Assembly (NCBI GenBank): GCA_025738555.1
Contig: JAOVFP010000004.1
Location: 3,100,001-3,164,000 of the forward strand
Reading direction: 5' to 3'
DNA: 64,000 nucleotides
DNA from: Cyathus striatus
Taxonomy: Eukaryota > Basidiomycota > Agaricomycetes > Agaricales > Nidulariaceae
In this document: positions 1 through 11,648 of the stretch, in pieces
How the letters are laid out: every line of letters starts with the position of its first letter
Position numbering within the stretch: position 1 is the first letter of the stretch
Made by a program: the position numbers and the translations under genes
Notes under the pieces: generated by a model
Told to the model about the DNA's origin: nothing
Seen by the model: only the letters and a program-made list of their open reading frames with translations
Databases searched by the model: none

Positions 1-788
1 CATCTTTTGCAGACCGTACTCAAATTTAGCTTCTTCAGTGATGTGGCTTATTAAGTCATGCATGGCGTGCAGGATGACGAAGTTGGCTTCGTGTTTACGC
101 ACACGGTGGCGATACATAGCAGAAATTGCCTTGGGCTGAGGTTTCATGCGCGGTAATGGGGGAAGGAACAATGTAGGGCGCATATAGCCGCCTGTTAGGA
201 TGGGTCGGGAAGCTAGCTTCGCTTGCCATTTCTGTAAGATGTTAGAGATTGTGGACAAGGGAGCTAGAACCACAAGACGTACCAGCTCTTTCTCCAGCAC
301 CTTATCGTAATATGCCTGTGTGCGTTTGAGCTCGATCATCCTAGAGTACCGCTCCATGACTTTTCTGAGATGCCCGTCGCCTTCGTTTGCGCGCTTGAAC
401 ATGTCAAGCCACTAAAAGAGCATTTAGCAGAGTGCAGAGACCAAAAGACGATTAAACTTGCCCTATATCCCCGTAGTAGTTCCTCCTTGGCAATCGAAGG
501 TTTCATAATGCCACGATTCTTCCTGAACAACATTCCTACACGTAGTCTTATCTGTACTTGACATGATCTCAGCGTTAATTCGCCGTCGGAGCAGGGCAGC
601 AGAGAACGTACACTTTCGGTTGGTGCATGACGCAAGAGTGCACGAAAAAGTGCTAAAGTGGGCACCGTATGTGCCGGAAGTTTTCCAAAAGTTACTCTAG
701 CTCGTATTTGGCGTAGAGATGGCGTTTGAAGTGCGAGTTTAGCACGGAGGTTCAGCGATTCCGTGGAAGGTTCATATGCTCCTCCCAT
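1..788 (-). CDS. LYR-motif (Complex1_LYR-like) protein, 3' end cut by window edge
   Basis: The start ATG is at 786-788 and the gene runs off the left edge, so the C-terminus is missing. The N-terminal part reads MGGAYEPSTESLNL and then LALFRALLRHAP, a variant of the L-Y-R helix seen in small mitochondrial assembly and ribosomal accessory proteins. It is followed by the basic segment VGMLFRKNRGIMKPS. An intron with a GC donor (gcaagt) must be removed to join EELLRGY to WLDMFKRANEG, and a second intron lies at 232-282. The next exon is basic (KWQAKLASRPILTGGYMRP and on). LYR proteins usually act in the mitochondrial matrix with the acyl carrier protein, which is family knowledge and not visible here. 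A full but decayed copy of this gene lies in opposite orientation at 57.1-57.7 kb. The family call is moderate and the partner is unknown. Confidence 0.6.
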
Positions 789-1789
789 CCAAGCCTGTGC
801 TAGAATATAAGTAAGTTATACCAACGATGCTCGTCGTCGTGGCAGTGTCACCACTGCGAGGGTAAATTTGCAAATTATCACGTGATGCGAACGTCAAAAC
901 TTCAACAAATTTTATTCATATTCTGAATTTGTTCTGAATCCAATCTGAATAACAAATAAGGCCGGCTATCGCCGGCAAAGCCCACTAACTACGATAAAAT
1001 TGAACAAACCAATACAACACTAGATAGGGTAAGCTACGAAGTTGCGAAAGGGACAAAGAATGTTAAAAAAATATAATACGAACAAGTACTTTAAGCATAA
1101 GCAAGGTTGATAGATTTCAAATAAAATCGAAATTGTTATATGAGTACGAACGGGAATTGATACCAATTATTGAAGCAGTGCCTCTGAAAAGGACAAGAGA
1201 AGCGCACGAGCACGAATGTAGATAAGGGTGGGAAGGTAGAGCACTCAAGAAACGGCCTAAGCACAATGCAAAATATAGCCATACTACGACGTAACAAGAG
1301 TTCAAGATAACGGTTCGAGAGTTTGAAAGAGAAGATACAAAGATGCGAGAGCTGAAATGAAATAGCATTCAGTAGATAGGAACATTTCAGTATAATACAT
1401 TGTACAAAAAGCAGGGGCATAATGTGTCGAAGTAAAATAGTTATTTTAAGTAGATACGCTAGGGAGGGACAACCAGAAAATATAGTACAAATTGTTAAAA
1501 GAGAACAGTTCATAAAAATGAAATAGGTAACGGACGAGGGCCAATTTTTGATCACGGCTAAGTAAATGCGGCCATGTTTCCCGAATGTTGTTCAAGGTAC
1601 ATTATGTCTCATCTATAGCAATATTGTCAACGCCCAAATGTGAGTGACTCCTAAGATTGTTAACAAATTTTTTGAGCAATGCTCGCAGCTGTTTAACAGA
1701 TGCCTCAGAAACATTTATTATTATGCCAAGTACATTTAATAATCGTCGCAAGGGACGTAAATTAATAGAAGGGTTTACAAGCTCCAACA
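789..1789. other. AT-rich intergenic stretch
   Basis: Contains the promoter of the LYR gene and otherwise AT-rich sequence. Short open frames here have no coding character, and I recognise no RNA gene or repeat. Confidence 0.4.
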
Positions 1790-2428
1790 CTAACAACTGT
1801 AGACGACAAATTGTTGGCAGATATAATAAGGTGAGGAAGCACAAGATCCATTGGAAATATGTTCAGTTACGGTTACTTGGAGCTCCTCCAAGGAAAAAGA
1901 GTCATGAGAAACAGATAAACCATGTCTAGATGCAAATTCCTCAAGTTCAGGTTTCAACAGACGATCCAAACGATTGAAGATTTCAGGGCTACCGAACTGT
2001 TGTACAGGTGGGCGCTGAAAGCAGCAACAATGCAAAGATAGGTCATGTATAATACGAGGTCTGAAAAGCGAGGGAGAAGCACTGGGAATAGATAGCAGAG
2101 TAGCAACATCAGCCAAGTTTTGATCTAAAAGAGATGAATATATTATGCGTGACAGAAAAAAGTTACATAGCTCATTAACGTTGCAGAACCAATTCCTTGC
2201 CGCCTCGCATAAAGTTCCAGTTTCAATTGCTAAACAGCCTCCGAAAAATATATGTTGGATAAAACGATTTCTTCCGTGAACAGACCCGGGATCATCCACA
2301 ATAACATTGTGTGAAACCAATAAGTTTTGAATATCATTTCCTGACCCCTCGAACAGCACACAAATATCAACATCCACTCCAAGGATATGGACCAGATCAG
2401 ACCGATCAAAGGTATGAGAAGAACCCAT
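1790..2428 (-). pseudogene. Unidentified open frame, possible transposon remnant
   Basis: A 212-codon frame with no intron-exon pattern and no clear start context. Its second half contains a helix-like stretch (LKPELEEFASRHGLSVSHDS, followed by SLEELQVTVTEHI). This has the look of SAP-like DNA-binding segments found at the front of some basidiomycete transposon proteins. The first half has no recognisable motif. It sits between carboxylesterase A and the LYR gene and has no counterpart between the matching right-hand copies, so it may be inserted material. The identification is weak. Confidence 0.22.
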
Positions 2429-2831
2429 ATCAACAGTAATGAGGAGACCTGCACAAGTATGTCAACTTTTCCAAGGCTAAAACCGTGATGAAGATATAAG
2501 ATGTACGGCGAGGATATGATAGTAAAGACTATAAAAGGAAGCAAGTGAGTAAACCGTAATAAAACGACCTCCCGGCAGGAGAAGCATAGGGAGGGGAAGA
2601 TAGACAGGAAAAAAGCGTGTAAACAACTTATCACGGCCAATATATGATACAGATCGCATGCGCACAGACGTTTACTAAAATGCGAACAAGAGGGGAGCCG
2701 GAAGCCGAAATATTAAACAGAAGCAAACAAAAAGTGATCTACTGCCAAAAAATATTGGAGCTCGAGCCCTATAACCCTACTAACTAAAGTTAGTGGGAAT
2801 CTCTCATGAATTACTACTACTTAGTATTATC

Positions 2832-4740
2832 CTATTCACCACATCTATCAACCAGTGATCCTAGAGTCATAATTGTTCCCGTTTGGTTTGAAATATTGCC
2901 GAACAGTGCTAAACTGGCGATGTTAGGATTGTAGGTTGGCCACCCAAAACTCAACAATCCAGAATGCGGGTTTCTAGCGAACGCGGCCCATGCTTTTTGC
3001 ATGTACTTGGAGAGAGCAATTTCATTGGATGTTGGTGGAGCTTGGTTTTCGCTATAGTTGTACGTCGCAAATATTAATGGATTATCTGACGCATGGTACG
3101 CGCGAAGCTCCGGTAGAGTGGAGAGGTCGGGGAATACACCTGGGAACGAAGAAAGTTTAGTAGGTGCCATAGCTCTCCACCATCGTTGTACCTTGATATT
3201 GATACCTCCAAGCAGGTACACCAGCATTCATCCTTTGAACAGCAGCAACGCCAGCCGGACAGTTAAAGGCAAGCTGAGAACCCATTAGCATTTGTTCTCC
3301 TAACGAAATAGTCGGCCAACATACCTGAGTCATGGAATCGGATAATGACTCTGTAAGTCCTGGAACCACTGTACCGTTCGCCAATAATTCGGCGCCCACG
3401 AGAAATATGTCAAATTCTTGCGCTGTATTTCCTACGAGTAGGGGGACATGAAGGAAGTGTCCGGATTGCGACCTGGCTTGCACATCTGAGAAGGCTGTAA
3501 TACCTATAAAAATTATAAGCATTAGGCTTCTTGCATCGTATTGTGGACTACTTACCATCGATAACAGGACTGAACGAAACACCAGTTGATAACACAGCGT
3601 CTTCGAGTGTTCTGAAAGGGACTTGTTGCATACAAGTAAACTGGGCGACGGTATCATCTAACTTTCGCTGTCAGAAATGATGAAGCGAAATCGCTGCAGA
3701 AACGCACTGTATCCACATCCAACTGCGTTCGCGACGGTGTTCCATGCTGTTTCATTCAATGGTAAGGGTACAATTGGTACTAATGCACTAGCTGCACTAG
3801 CCGAAGAATTAAATTCTATAGCTAACCTTTAAATTCTTCAAAGTCAGGAAATCTATCTTGAGAAGGTACAATTTACATAACTTACGTCCCGGATTGCTCA
3901 ATGACACCTTTATAAGCCTCTCGTTAGGACATTCAACAACAAAGGCCATTTTAGCTCACCTTTGACTCTTTCATCTCTCGGATGCGCGAATGTGTATAAA
4001 TCAACGGCACTACCGCCTGCACTCTGGCCAAACAGCGTGATACGATTCGGATCACCACCGAATGCAGCGATGTTGTCGTAGACCCATTGGACAGCGGCGT
4101 CGAGATCTAGAAGGCCAAAGTTCTGCGACTTCGTGGAGCTGACCAACTGAGGTGCATTCGGCTGCCCGAAGATGTTGGTACGGTAATTGAAGCTTACAAT
4201 GGTAACATCATCATTGTCTCTGACAAAGTATTGACCATTGTAATAGTTCAACCTGCTCTGTCGGTATCCAGCTGAATTTCTGAACATCGTCTTCTACAGT
4301 TGGTAGATACTTACAGAGCCCCACGCGAAGCCTCCTCCATAGACCCATAACATGACTGCTGTTCGTTGCTTTCTGGATACGGCAGGAGCCCAGATATTAA
4401 CGGACAGGCAGTTTTCCGACTCTGGGACGGTGATATCGTTCCCCAATCCGCCCAGTTGCAGAAACGTAATGGTCAAAGCCGATAGTTGCTGCACACACGT
4501 ATCGCCGAAGTCGGTCGCCTGGAATGTCGCGTTTCTGAACGGTGGGGTTGTCGGAGCTTGCCAACGCTTGGCTGTAGCATATGGAACCCCCAGGAATTGG
4601 CGAACAGTTGGGTGGACCAGAGTCCCAGCTACATCTCCTTGCTGTGTATGGACTACAAGTCCGTCATGGCTTGTACCTAACACAGCTGGAAGGAAGCTGA
4701 GTGACAATATGATAGAGACAAGATAGTTCAGTCGGATCAT
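2832..4740 (-). CDS. Secreted type-B carboxylesterase/lipase, copy A
   Basis: A multi-exon gene encoding an alpha/beta-hydrolase of the type-B carboxylesterase (cholinesterase-like) family. It starts with a signal peptide (MIRLNYLVSIILSLSFLPAV), then GDVAGTLVHPTVRQFLGVPYA and the family signature SENCLSVNIWAPA. The oxyanion-hole stretch is WVYGGGFAWG. The nucleophile elbow is FGQSAGGSA, with Ser in G-x-S-x-G. The acid residue lies in GNTAQEFDIF and the likely catalytic His in RAYHASDNP, so the triad appears complete. All exons join in frame across introns of about 50 bp and the stop is at 2832-2834. It is a close paralogue of the gene at 54.9-56.8 kb, arranged in inverse orientation with related upstream DNA. 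Substrates are probably esters of plant or fungal origin. A tailoring deacylase role for the nearby diterpenoid cluster is possible but unproven. Confidence 0.88.
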
Positions 4741-4786
4741 GACAGTGCTTTGCTTTGGTGGCTGGACTATGCGCTATTCCTATGGC

Positions 4787-4795
4787 CTATTTATA
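4787..4795 (-). promoter_or_regulatory. TATA box of carboxylesterase A
   Basis: TATAAATAG on the minus strand, about 47 bp before the start codon. The same CGTATAAATAGGCC context is found upstream of copy B at 54851-54864. Confidence 0.6.
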
Positions 4796-5732
4796 CGACA
4801 TTCCTATCTGTGCTTGCAAGAGCTTTGGCTCGCGAGTTAATGTTTTTTCGTCAAGACATGAAGTTTGAACTAGTATGATAATCATCGCGAAACTCTATTC
4901 ATAGAACGTGTGCCGAAGATACATCCATTTCAGTACGTATGTATCACATTGCTGCTCTTACTTTTCCAAAATAAAATCAATACCATTCCAACTGATGCAG
5001 GAAAAATGCATAATATGCCGTGCGTCCCGTACACTTCGCAAGTTATGGCGTTGGATTATTTATTCTTTCCCCATTTTTTGACTGTTTTAGATTTATATCT
5101 TGACATTTCGACATGGCGTCTGACATATGTTGGAATGCGCAGCTCTTTTATGTCGGTGCAAACTTCCTTTCCAGATGGGATGAGCCTTCTGCATGACATA
5201 TGCACAGGTACTTTAAGATGGCGGCCTGATGGTCTCGTGTTACAAGTGAGCGCTTGAGAGGAATCGGCAAGGTATGGCGACTATTTTCCTTTTATTGAAC
5301 ATGTTATATACAGTACATAACCATCTCACCTGACACCCCCGCCTCAGGCTCGCTTTACACTATCACTTGTCTTGTCTTTCCTTATTTCAGATTTATATCC
5401 ACTACTTCAATTTTTGTTGCATTCTGAAGCTTAGCATATGGACAGTGTGTAGCAGCAAGCAATTAATGACGAACTAGCCACATCCATGAGTAATAATCAA
5501 TATGTTGTATGTAGCAATATCACTAGATCATCATGCCGCCGCCATCACAGGTGCTTCCTTTTTGGGCCTAGGCGCCTATAGGCTAAGTCCCAAAGGCTTC
5601 GGAGAAAATCAACGAAGTTCAACGTTCAACTATGCCCTGAAAATTGGCTTTCTCTTCTTCCCCCCCTTCATCCTGTCTCCCCATTCTACTTCTCTGCTGT
5701 CCAGCCTGCGGCGCGTGCGGCTGTTCAGTAAC
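4796..5732. other. Intergenic region with the duplicated esterase upstream DNA
   Basis: 4796-4913 is the upstream region of esterase A and is clearly related to 54724-54850. The rest, up to 5732, shows nothing I can call. Confidence 0.5.
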
Positions 5733-7360
5733 ATGTCATCGCAGGAGGAATTTTTCTGGTATACGTCGGGGCGATGGATACACGACGAACAACGCCATAA
5801 GCTCTGCGCTACCAACGATTCAACGTCGATGAGCTGAAGAGCGTCATAATGGAAGGCACTGGAGCAGACGGCGTTACCGATATTCGCAAACTGGCTGAAG
5901 GAAGATGCAATAAGGGTTTTCGTGTTCAGCTCACCAATGGACAAGAGGTCATTGCTCGTATCCCTACTCCGCTCTCCGGGCCACCGCACCTCGTCACTGC
6001 CAGCGAAGTTGCCATCATGCGATTTCTGCGCGATAGACTGGGGCTGACCCAAGTTCCACGCGTCCTTTCCTCGTCGTCTCGAGCATCAGAGACCTCCATC
6101 GGAGCCGAATATATCATCATGGACGTTGCGGATGGTATAGAGCTTCAAGCGGTTTGGCACCACTTGACGATGAACTAAAAACTTGGGCTGGTTCACCAAT
6201 GGACCATGTTCGAGTCCAAGGTCATCAAAGCTTTCAGCGGTGGTGGCTATGGCTCATTATACTATCGAAAGGATATCCCAGCTCAGATGGCCCGGAATGT
6301 CTTCGTGAATGCTCAAAAGGACGAGGAGCTCATCCTTGGTCCCAGCACTCTGCAGACGGGCTTTCGGGAAGACCGTTACGGCTCACCCACAGATGTTAAC
6401 CTTGACCGCGGTCCTTGTGCATCCGCCACTCTCGTCTCAAGCGCATAAACTGACGCCTTCCAGGGCCAGATGTGCCGTCCTACCTCAAGTCTATCACCAA
6501 CTCTGAGCGCGCCTGGATCAAGAGGTATGCCAAGGCCCCCACCCACAAGTTCGTCGCTCCATAGGAGCCTCCTTCACACTCACAGGTTCCCCATGATCAC
6601 CTCCATATGCTGAATATGTATGACAAGGTTGCAAAACATTTCATCTCGGATGACAAACGGCTCCTTCAACCCAGTCCAACCCTGCGCGACTCGAACCAGG
6701 GCAACATCTTCCTGTCTCGCGGGCTCTCGAGCGTGATTGCACAGTGGAGATCTCTGCCGTCATCGACTAGCAGCACACCGCGGTACTTCCGCTCTACCTC
6801 ACAGCACTCATATCGTACTTCATCGAGTGGGCAGAGCCTGCACCTGGTCAAGAGGAAGAAGCCTTCATGAAGGAACAAGCCTATCTGCACAAGGCGTATC
6901 ACGCGTTGTATCGAGAGACCGGTTTGGACATTGTATGGGCCTCCGCGCTCTCGTTTGGTGGCAAATATACCATGTCTTAGCAACTACCCGCAGCTGCCCA
7001 ATACTACTGGCATGGAGGTTACCCCAGGTTGAAGCGGCGGCTGATTCGGGCAATGGTAGAGTGGAAAGTCATTGCTGGGCTGGCGTGGCGTGTCTGCTAA
7101 GTTCAGGATTACTCTTTGAGCAGGATATGACACAGGCAAAAGAAGATGAATGGGCCTGGGAGGAGGCGGATAATGCTCGATCAGACATCGACAAGCTTAT
7201 TGGCGTAGATTGTTATGGCTGTGTTCACCCCGGGTGATATGATCGCGCTGTACAGGCCAACGACGATCGTCGCAGAGCGTGGATAACCAGCATAGAGAAA
7301 GATGACCTGGGAAGGGCCGACCATGCAGACATTTGGCCATATCGAGGGGCAGCATATTAG
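5733..7360 (+). pseudogene. APH/AIM9-like phosphotransferase pseudogene
   Basis: The sequence follows the basidiomycete AIM9-like aminoglycoside-phosphotransferase (kinase-fold) family in order. It begins with EEFFWYTSGRW, then RYQRFNVDELKSV, KLAEGRCNKGFRVQL, EVIARIPTPLSGPPHLVTAS, GAEYIIMDVADG, MFESKVIKAFSGGGYGSLYY and NQGNIFLS. Late segments include ALSFGGKYT and EDEWAWEEADNARSDIDKL, and it ends before TAG at 7358-7360. It cannot be one protein. A frameshift separates the first two segments near 5805. An in-frame TAA at 6176-6178 falls between LTMN and the still in-frame KLGLVHQWTMFESK. Further stops and shifts follow near 6448 and 6563. The catalytic-loop region reads LRDSNQGN and lacks the usual His-x-Asp. 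It is a decayed copy with no expected activity. Confidence 0.8.
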
Positions 7361-8340
7361 ATCTCTTTTGTGTAGTTGATCACATCTGCGAGGTATACCC
7401 TGAGTTCCCTAGTTTCCAGGTAAGTTGAGTATGCCTCGTATCTACCATTCCGGTTATATAGTCAATCAGTTAGCGCAATTGAACACATTAGAATACACAT
7501 CAAAGCCAGGTGCTGGACTGTCCCGAGTCGACCTGGGGTTGTTATCCCGAATCTCCATTTTGGACAGGCCTTTGCACGCCTTCCACATTGTTCCTATGTC
7601 AGACAAGAGCTGCTTGGCATTCTTTTCACGGTGTTCCTCGGGTGGGTTGTAGAAGAGACCATGGAGGACGACGATCTTCGAGTTCGGAAGCGCTGCCATG
7701 AATCCAGCTACATGTGGGTGGATGTATAAGCTGTTCGAGTAATTTGACTTGATGGAATACTGTAGTACGCTTGCCACTGTGCCAGTGCACCAGTTCCAGA
7801 CTCGATAGCACTTGTCAAGTGCCACCAAAGCCACAAATACCCCCACTGAAGTACTCCAGGATACTCCATGTGGCTTTCAGGAATTTTTCTGGACGCAATC
7901 ATTAATATCTATCACATATGTACACAAAGAAGTTTATCTGAGTTTATCTGATGGGTCGGTCTACTTTTGATGGTGTCGTCAAGATCATCTCGAAGGACCA
8001 ACAATCCAATTATTACCGCTACCATTGGAGCTGATTTAACGCGACGTCGCGAACTGGACTCAAGAAGATTGATTGATTTTGTGCTATCGTGTCAGCTTTT
8101 GGTGTACTGAATTGAGAACTAAGGAAAATTACTCATCTTATGGTCAAACCCCGGTTGCTTAAAACGTTTCTATTGGAGCCAAGCAAGCAGCTGACGAGAT
8201 TTCGACAGGATACTTTCCGATGTGAGAGCCGAAATTTACCCCCACTAAAACTTGGGTAGTGCGGTTTATTTTCGGCCACTGATAATTCACAAGCGAATGT
8301 TTTCTATTCAGTTCATCCCGACTACTCATTGCCTTGTTCC
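7361..8340. other. Intergenic region, one unsupported frame
   Basis: A 126-codon minus-strand frame at 7466-7846 is the only long frame. It has no domain I recognise and no convincing splice structure. Otherwise nothing is seen. Confidence 0.3.
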
Positions 8341-8348
8341 TATAAAAG
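8341..8348 (+). promoter_or_regulatory. TATA box of AA9 LPMO 1
   Basis: TATAAAAG 45 bp before the ATG at 8386, a position typical of a highly expressed fungal secreted enzyme. Confidence 0.55.
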
Positions 8349-8385
8349 AGAAAATTCGGAATAGAATGATTCGTCAATTGGAACG

Positions 8386-9629
8386 ATGTTGATTGGCTCT
8401 GTCGTATTCGCTGCTACCGTTCTCATAGCAGAGGTCTCCGCTCACGGTTATGTTCCGCAAATTAAGATAGGGAGCCAGTATATCGCTGGATGGGATGTAT
8501 CCAAGGGTGCAGCTCAATTTTCTATACCTCATGTACATGTTTGATACTTAATTTTTCGTAGATCCATACACAATGCCACAAGTATTAACATTCTCCATAT
8601 GGCTTTTTACGAATCAAGTTACTCATATACGACTTTTTTGGTAGCCTATACGAGTTGTGCGACCAACGAAACCGGATAGTGGTTATATTGCTGATCCGCT
8701 CTCGGGAGACATTACTTGTTCTATTGGAAACTCTAAGTTGCCTCCGGTATTGAAGTCTCATTTCAAATATCTGGTTGTGTTAACTCATGATTTTTACTAG
8801 GGTCCAATAAGCGCTACAATTGCTGCTGGAGACTCTCTAACTGTCCTCTGGAATACCTGGCCCTTAGGTCATTATGGTCCTGTACTCAACTATATGGCCA
8901 AATGCCCGACGAGTGACTGTTCCACATGGAAGGGCGATTCTGGATCGCCGTGGTTTAAGGTAATAGTCCACATTTAATAGCATTAGACGTATCTAACTCA
9001 GATCACTTTAGATTCAGCAAGACGTTTACTCTAACGGTGTATGGGCTTCAGACGTATTAGCGAATAATAATCACAGTTACACCGTCAAGATTCCAAGCAA
9101 GATCACTGCCGGCAGCTACGTACGATTTAGATTATGACCACCGCTCTTCGTTTGGCCTGAATTTTCATTAATTGTACTAGATTCTGCGCCACGAGAACCT
9201 TGCTCTTCACGGAGCATCTAACATTGGAGGTGCACAATTTTATCCAGGTTGGTTCGCTTAGGATTCATACTTTGTGCCAGAAACTCACATCCAAGACCAG
9301 TTTGCATCCAGGTTACCGGTAATGATATAAAATATTGGTGAATGCATTCAAATTGATCTAACTGTAGTTACTGGTGGCGGATCCTTGAATCCTTCCGGTT
9401 TGAGCTTCTCTGGAACATACACGGTCAGTTTATCTGAATTAACTCGCATCCCCACTTGCTCAATATGTTTATTTAGGCCACGGATCCCGGTATTCACTTC
9501 AACGTATATCAAGGCGATGCTGCCGACCAGGTCCGTATGCGAAGTTATCATAACAGACTTAAGTGTGACATCATTATTGAAAAGGCTTACGTTGCCCCAG
9601 GAGGTCCCGTATATCCCGGCTTAAATTAA
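8386..9629 (+). CDS. AA9 lytic polysaccharide monooxygenase 1
   Basis: A secreted copper monooxygenase that cleaves cellulose or related glucans oxidatively. The signal peptide (MLIGSVVFAATVLIAEVSA) is followed at once by HGYVPQI, so the mature protein starts with the His of the histidine brace. The second copper His is in WNTWPLGHYGPV. The axial-Tyr region is GGAQFYPVC and the end reads APGGPVYPGLN. Exons join in frame across several introns: GWDVSK to DPYTMPQ to PIRVVRPTKPDSGY, and later GDAADQ to AYVAPGG. There is no C-terminal cellulose-binding module, so it is a single-domain AA9 of normal size. A second AA9 gene lies at 20.8 kb. Regioselectivity cannot be judged from the sequence. Confidence 0.92.
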
Positions 9630-9865
9630 ACGGAGCTCGGGTTATGAATGCTGTATTCAGTCTTTCTGAATGTTAATGCAAACTTTAAAATAAAAATATG
9701 TAACTATGTACATCACTTCAATTCTTGAAGTACGAGAAATCAGATGGAAGGATGAATATTTGAATCAACCTCTCCATAGAAAACACGTATTAATCGCTAG
9801 GAGTACTTGATCCTATATATACATCCGAGTTCCTGCGCCACTTTCTGCCACTCATGTTGTAGATT

Positions 9866-11272
9866 CTAATTCTTCAGTAAGGCTACTTCCGTTCCACCTG
9901 AAGCTTGTACATAAGATTGTGCACCCTACATCATACAATTACTGAATTTTAGCACTGGAAGTAATCATGATTTAGAAATTTATACCTTAAAATGTTGAGC
10001 TCTACGATATTTCACTCGTCTCGCGATCCAGGCTGCTACAGTGGCATTGGTCGTGAATGAATCAGGGTTGGATGACCTTGTAACCTCATTGGAAACGATC
10101 TCGCTCTTTTCCACCAGTGCATTCAGAATTACATCGTCGTCCGGTCTGCTGAAGTACACAAGAGACCATCGTTCATACATGGATTGAACCCCTGGTGGAG
10201 CACTGTCACGATTTTATTCCAATTTTATCAAGTAGCCTTCAGTAAGCATGCGAAGCATACTACTCACATAACTTTATGGAGAGCTGATCTCAGGATTCCG
10301 CCGCTGAGAATGAACAGTGCATCCCCTATATTGCAAATCACATGTCCAGGAAGTGGCTGAAAATGATGTGTACTTGTACAACATAAATTAAAATATCAAC
10401 GAACTATGGTTACCTTGACATATTTCCATGAATTTGTCTCAGGGTCCAGTACTTGCAATCCTCCCAGTTTATTGTGAAGACATGACTGAAAGTTTAAATA
10501 TTGTCATTACATTTCAGAGAGAGTCGAGATCGAGACGTGTACTATACATACCAATGAGCCAAAGTCTGTATGTTCTCCGAATGCTTTCGCATTAGAAGGG
10601 ATATTTGCAGGAACCTTAATAATTCTTGCTTCGTCACCACTAATGTTTTCAAGCTGGTGTAATGATAGGAGGGTTCCTGACTTCATTCCAAGTTTACCAT
10701 TGAAAATATCCAAAATTGTTGTTGCTACACGGTATGATTTCTGTATAAAAGGCCTAACAACGATATCCATTTTCTTGTCCACTGGCTCAGGATATGAGCG
10801 ATGGATTTTCTTTGGCCAGGCAATGGCATCATCCTTCGAGATATTGATAAACTCTGATTTATCTCTTGTACCACTGGGATCGACAGCGTTTGTTCCCAAT
10901 GCTTTATATCTGAAACGGAAGGTAAGTCGACAGAACATTCAATTGCACAAACCCACCCAAATGTTGCTCCGTCATTACCCATGTCGAACTTCATCTTTTC
11001 TTCGTGTTCAAGGTCCATTATCTCTTTCCCTAATTCAAACATACCACTCGCCTCTTCCTCTGTTCCATGATTTTTCAAGCTATAAAGGATGGAAGAGTCC
11101 CATTGGTTCATATTTAGAATTCTACCTACTACCAGAATCCCATGCGGGTAGCAGCGTCCCATAATCTGTCTATTTCACATGCATCACCCTTTTCCAAGAG
11201 TCCATAGTCGATTATAGTGAGAGACTGTGTGACAACATCGCCAGGAAAAGGCGGGAGGGAAGACTCAAGCAT
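9866..11272 (-). CDS. 2-oxoglutarate/Fe(II)-dependent oxygenase (IPNS-like)
   Basis: A multi-exon gene starting MLESSLPPFPGDVVTQSLTI, near the N-terminal DIOX_N pattern (RLWDAATRMGFW, then LKNHG). The C-terminal 2OG-FeII_Oxy core is present. It has the iron ligands H-x-D in AFGEHTDFGSL, the distal His in LRSALHKVM, and the 2-oxoglutarate-binding R-x-S in ERWSLVYFSRP. The order matches isopenicillin-N-synthase-like dioxygenases. The final short exon encodes GAQSYVQASGGTEVALLKN. These cytosolic enzymes hydroxylate, desaturate or ring-close small molecules. The gene is 22 kb from the diterpenoid core, with housekeeping-like genes between, so pathway membership is uncertain. The substrate is unknown. 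Confidence 0.85.
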
Positions 11273-11648
11273 GATATAGGAGAAACAACTTCAAGGGAAA
11301 GAGGTGGTTATGACTGCAGAGTTGACCACCGGCCGTTTTATCTCCTTGAAATTCTTCTATATATAGATATGTCAATTACACGCTCCTAATATACCTGGGT
11401 TACACAATTGTGTAGGTCACCTGAGGCAAAGATATTTTTTACCAAAAATACCTATCCATATCTACTGCGCAGAAAGATATATTCTTAGAAGCATTAAGTC
11501 TACTAAATGACCAATTCGAATTGCACAGCTGGCAGCATCCAAATCTACAAGGATACATACACAATGAAAGTACGGTTACAAGATATCATTTTTGCTACAA
11601 AAGCCCATATCAAGAAGTCCAAACCAGAGAAGTACTTGCAATCAGTAT

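Noticed and set aside
7466..7846. 126-codon minus-strand frame
   Set aside because: No domain, splice pattern or neighbour context supports a gene.
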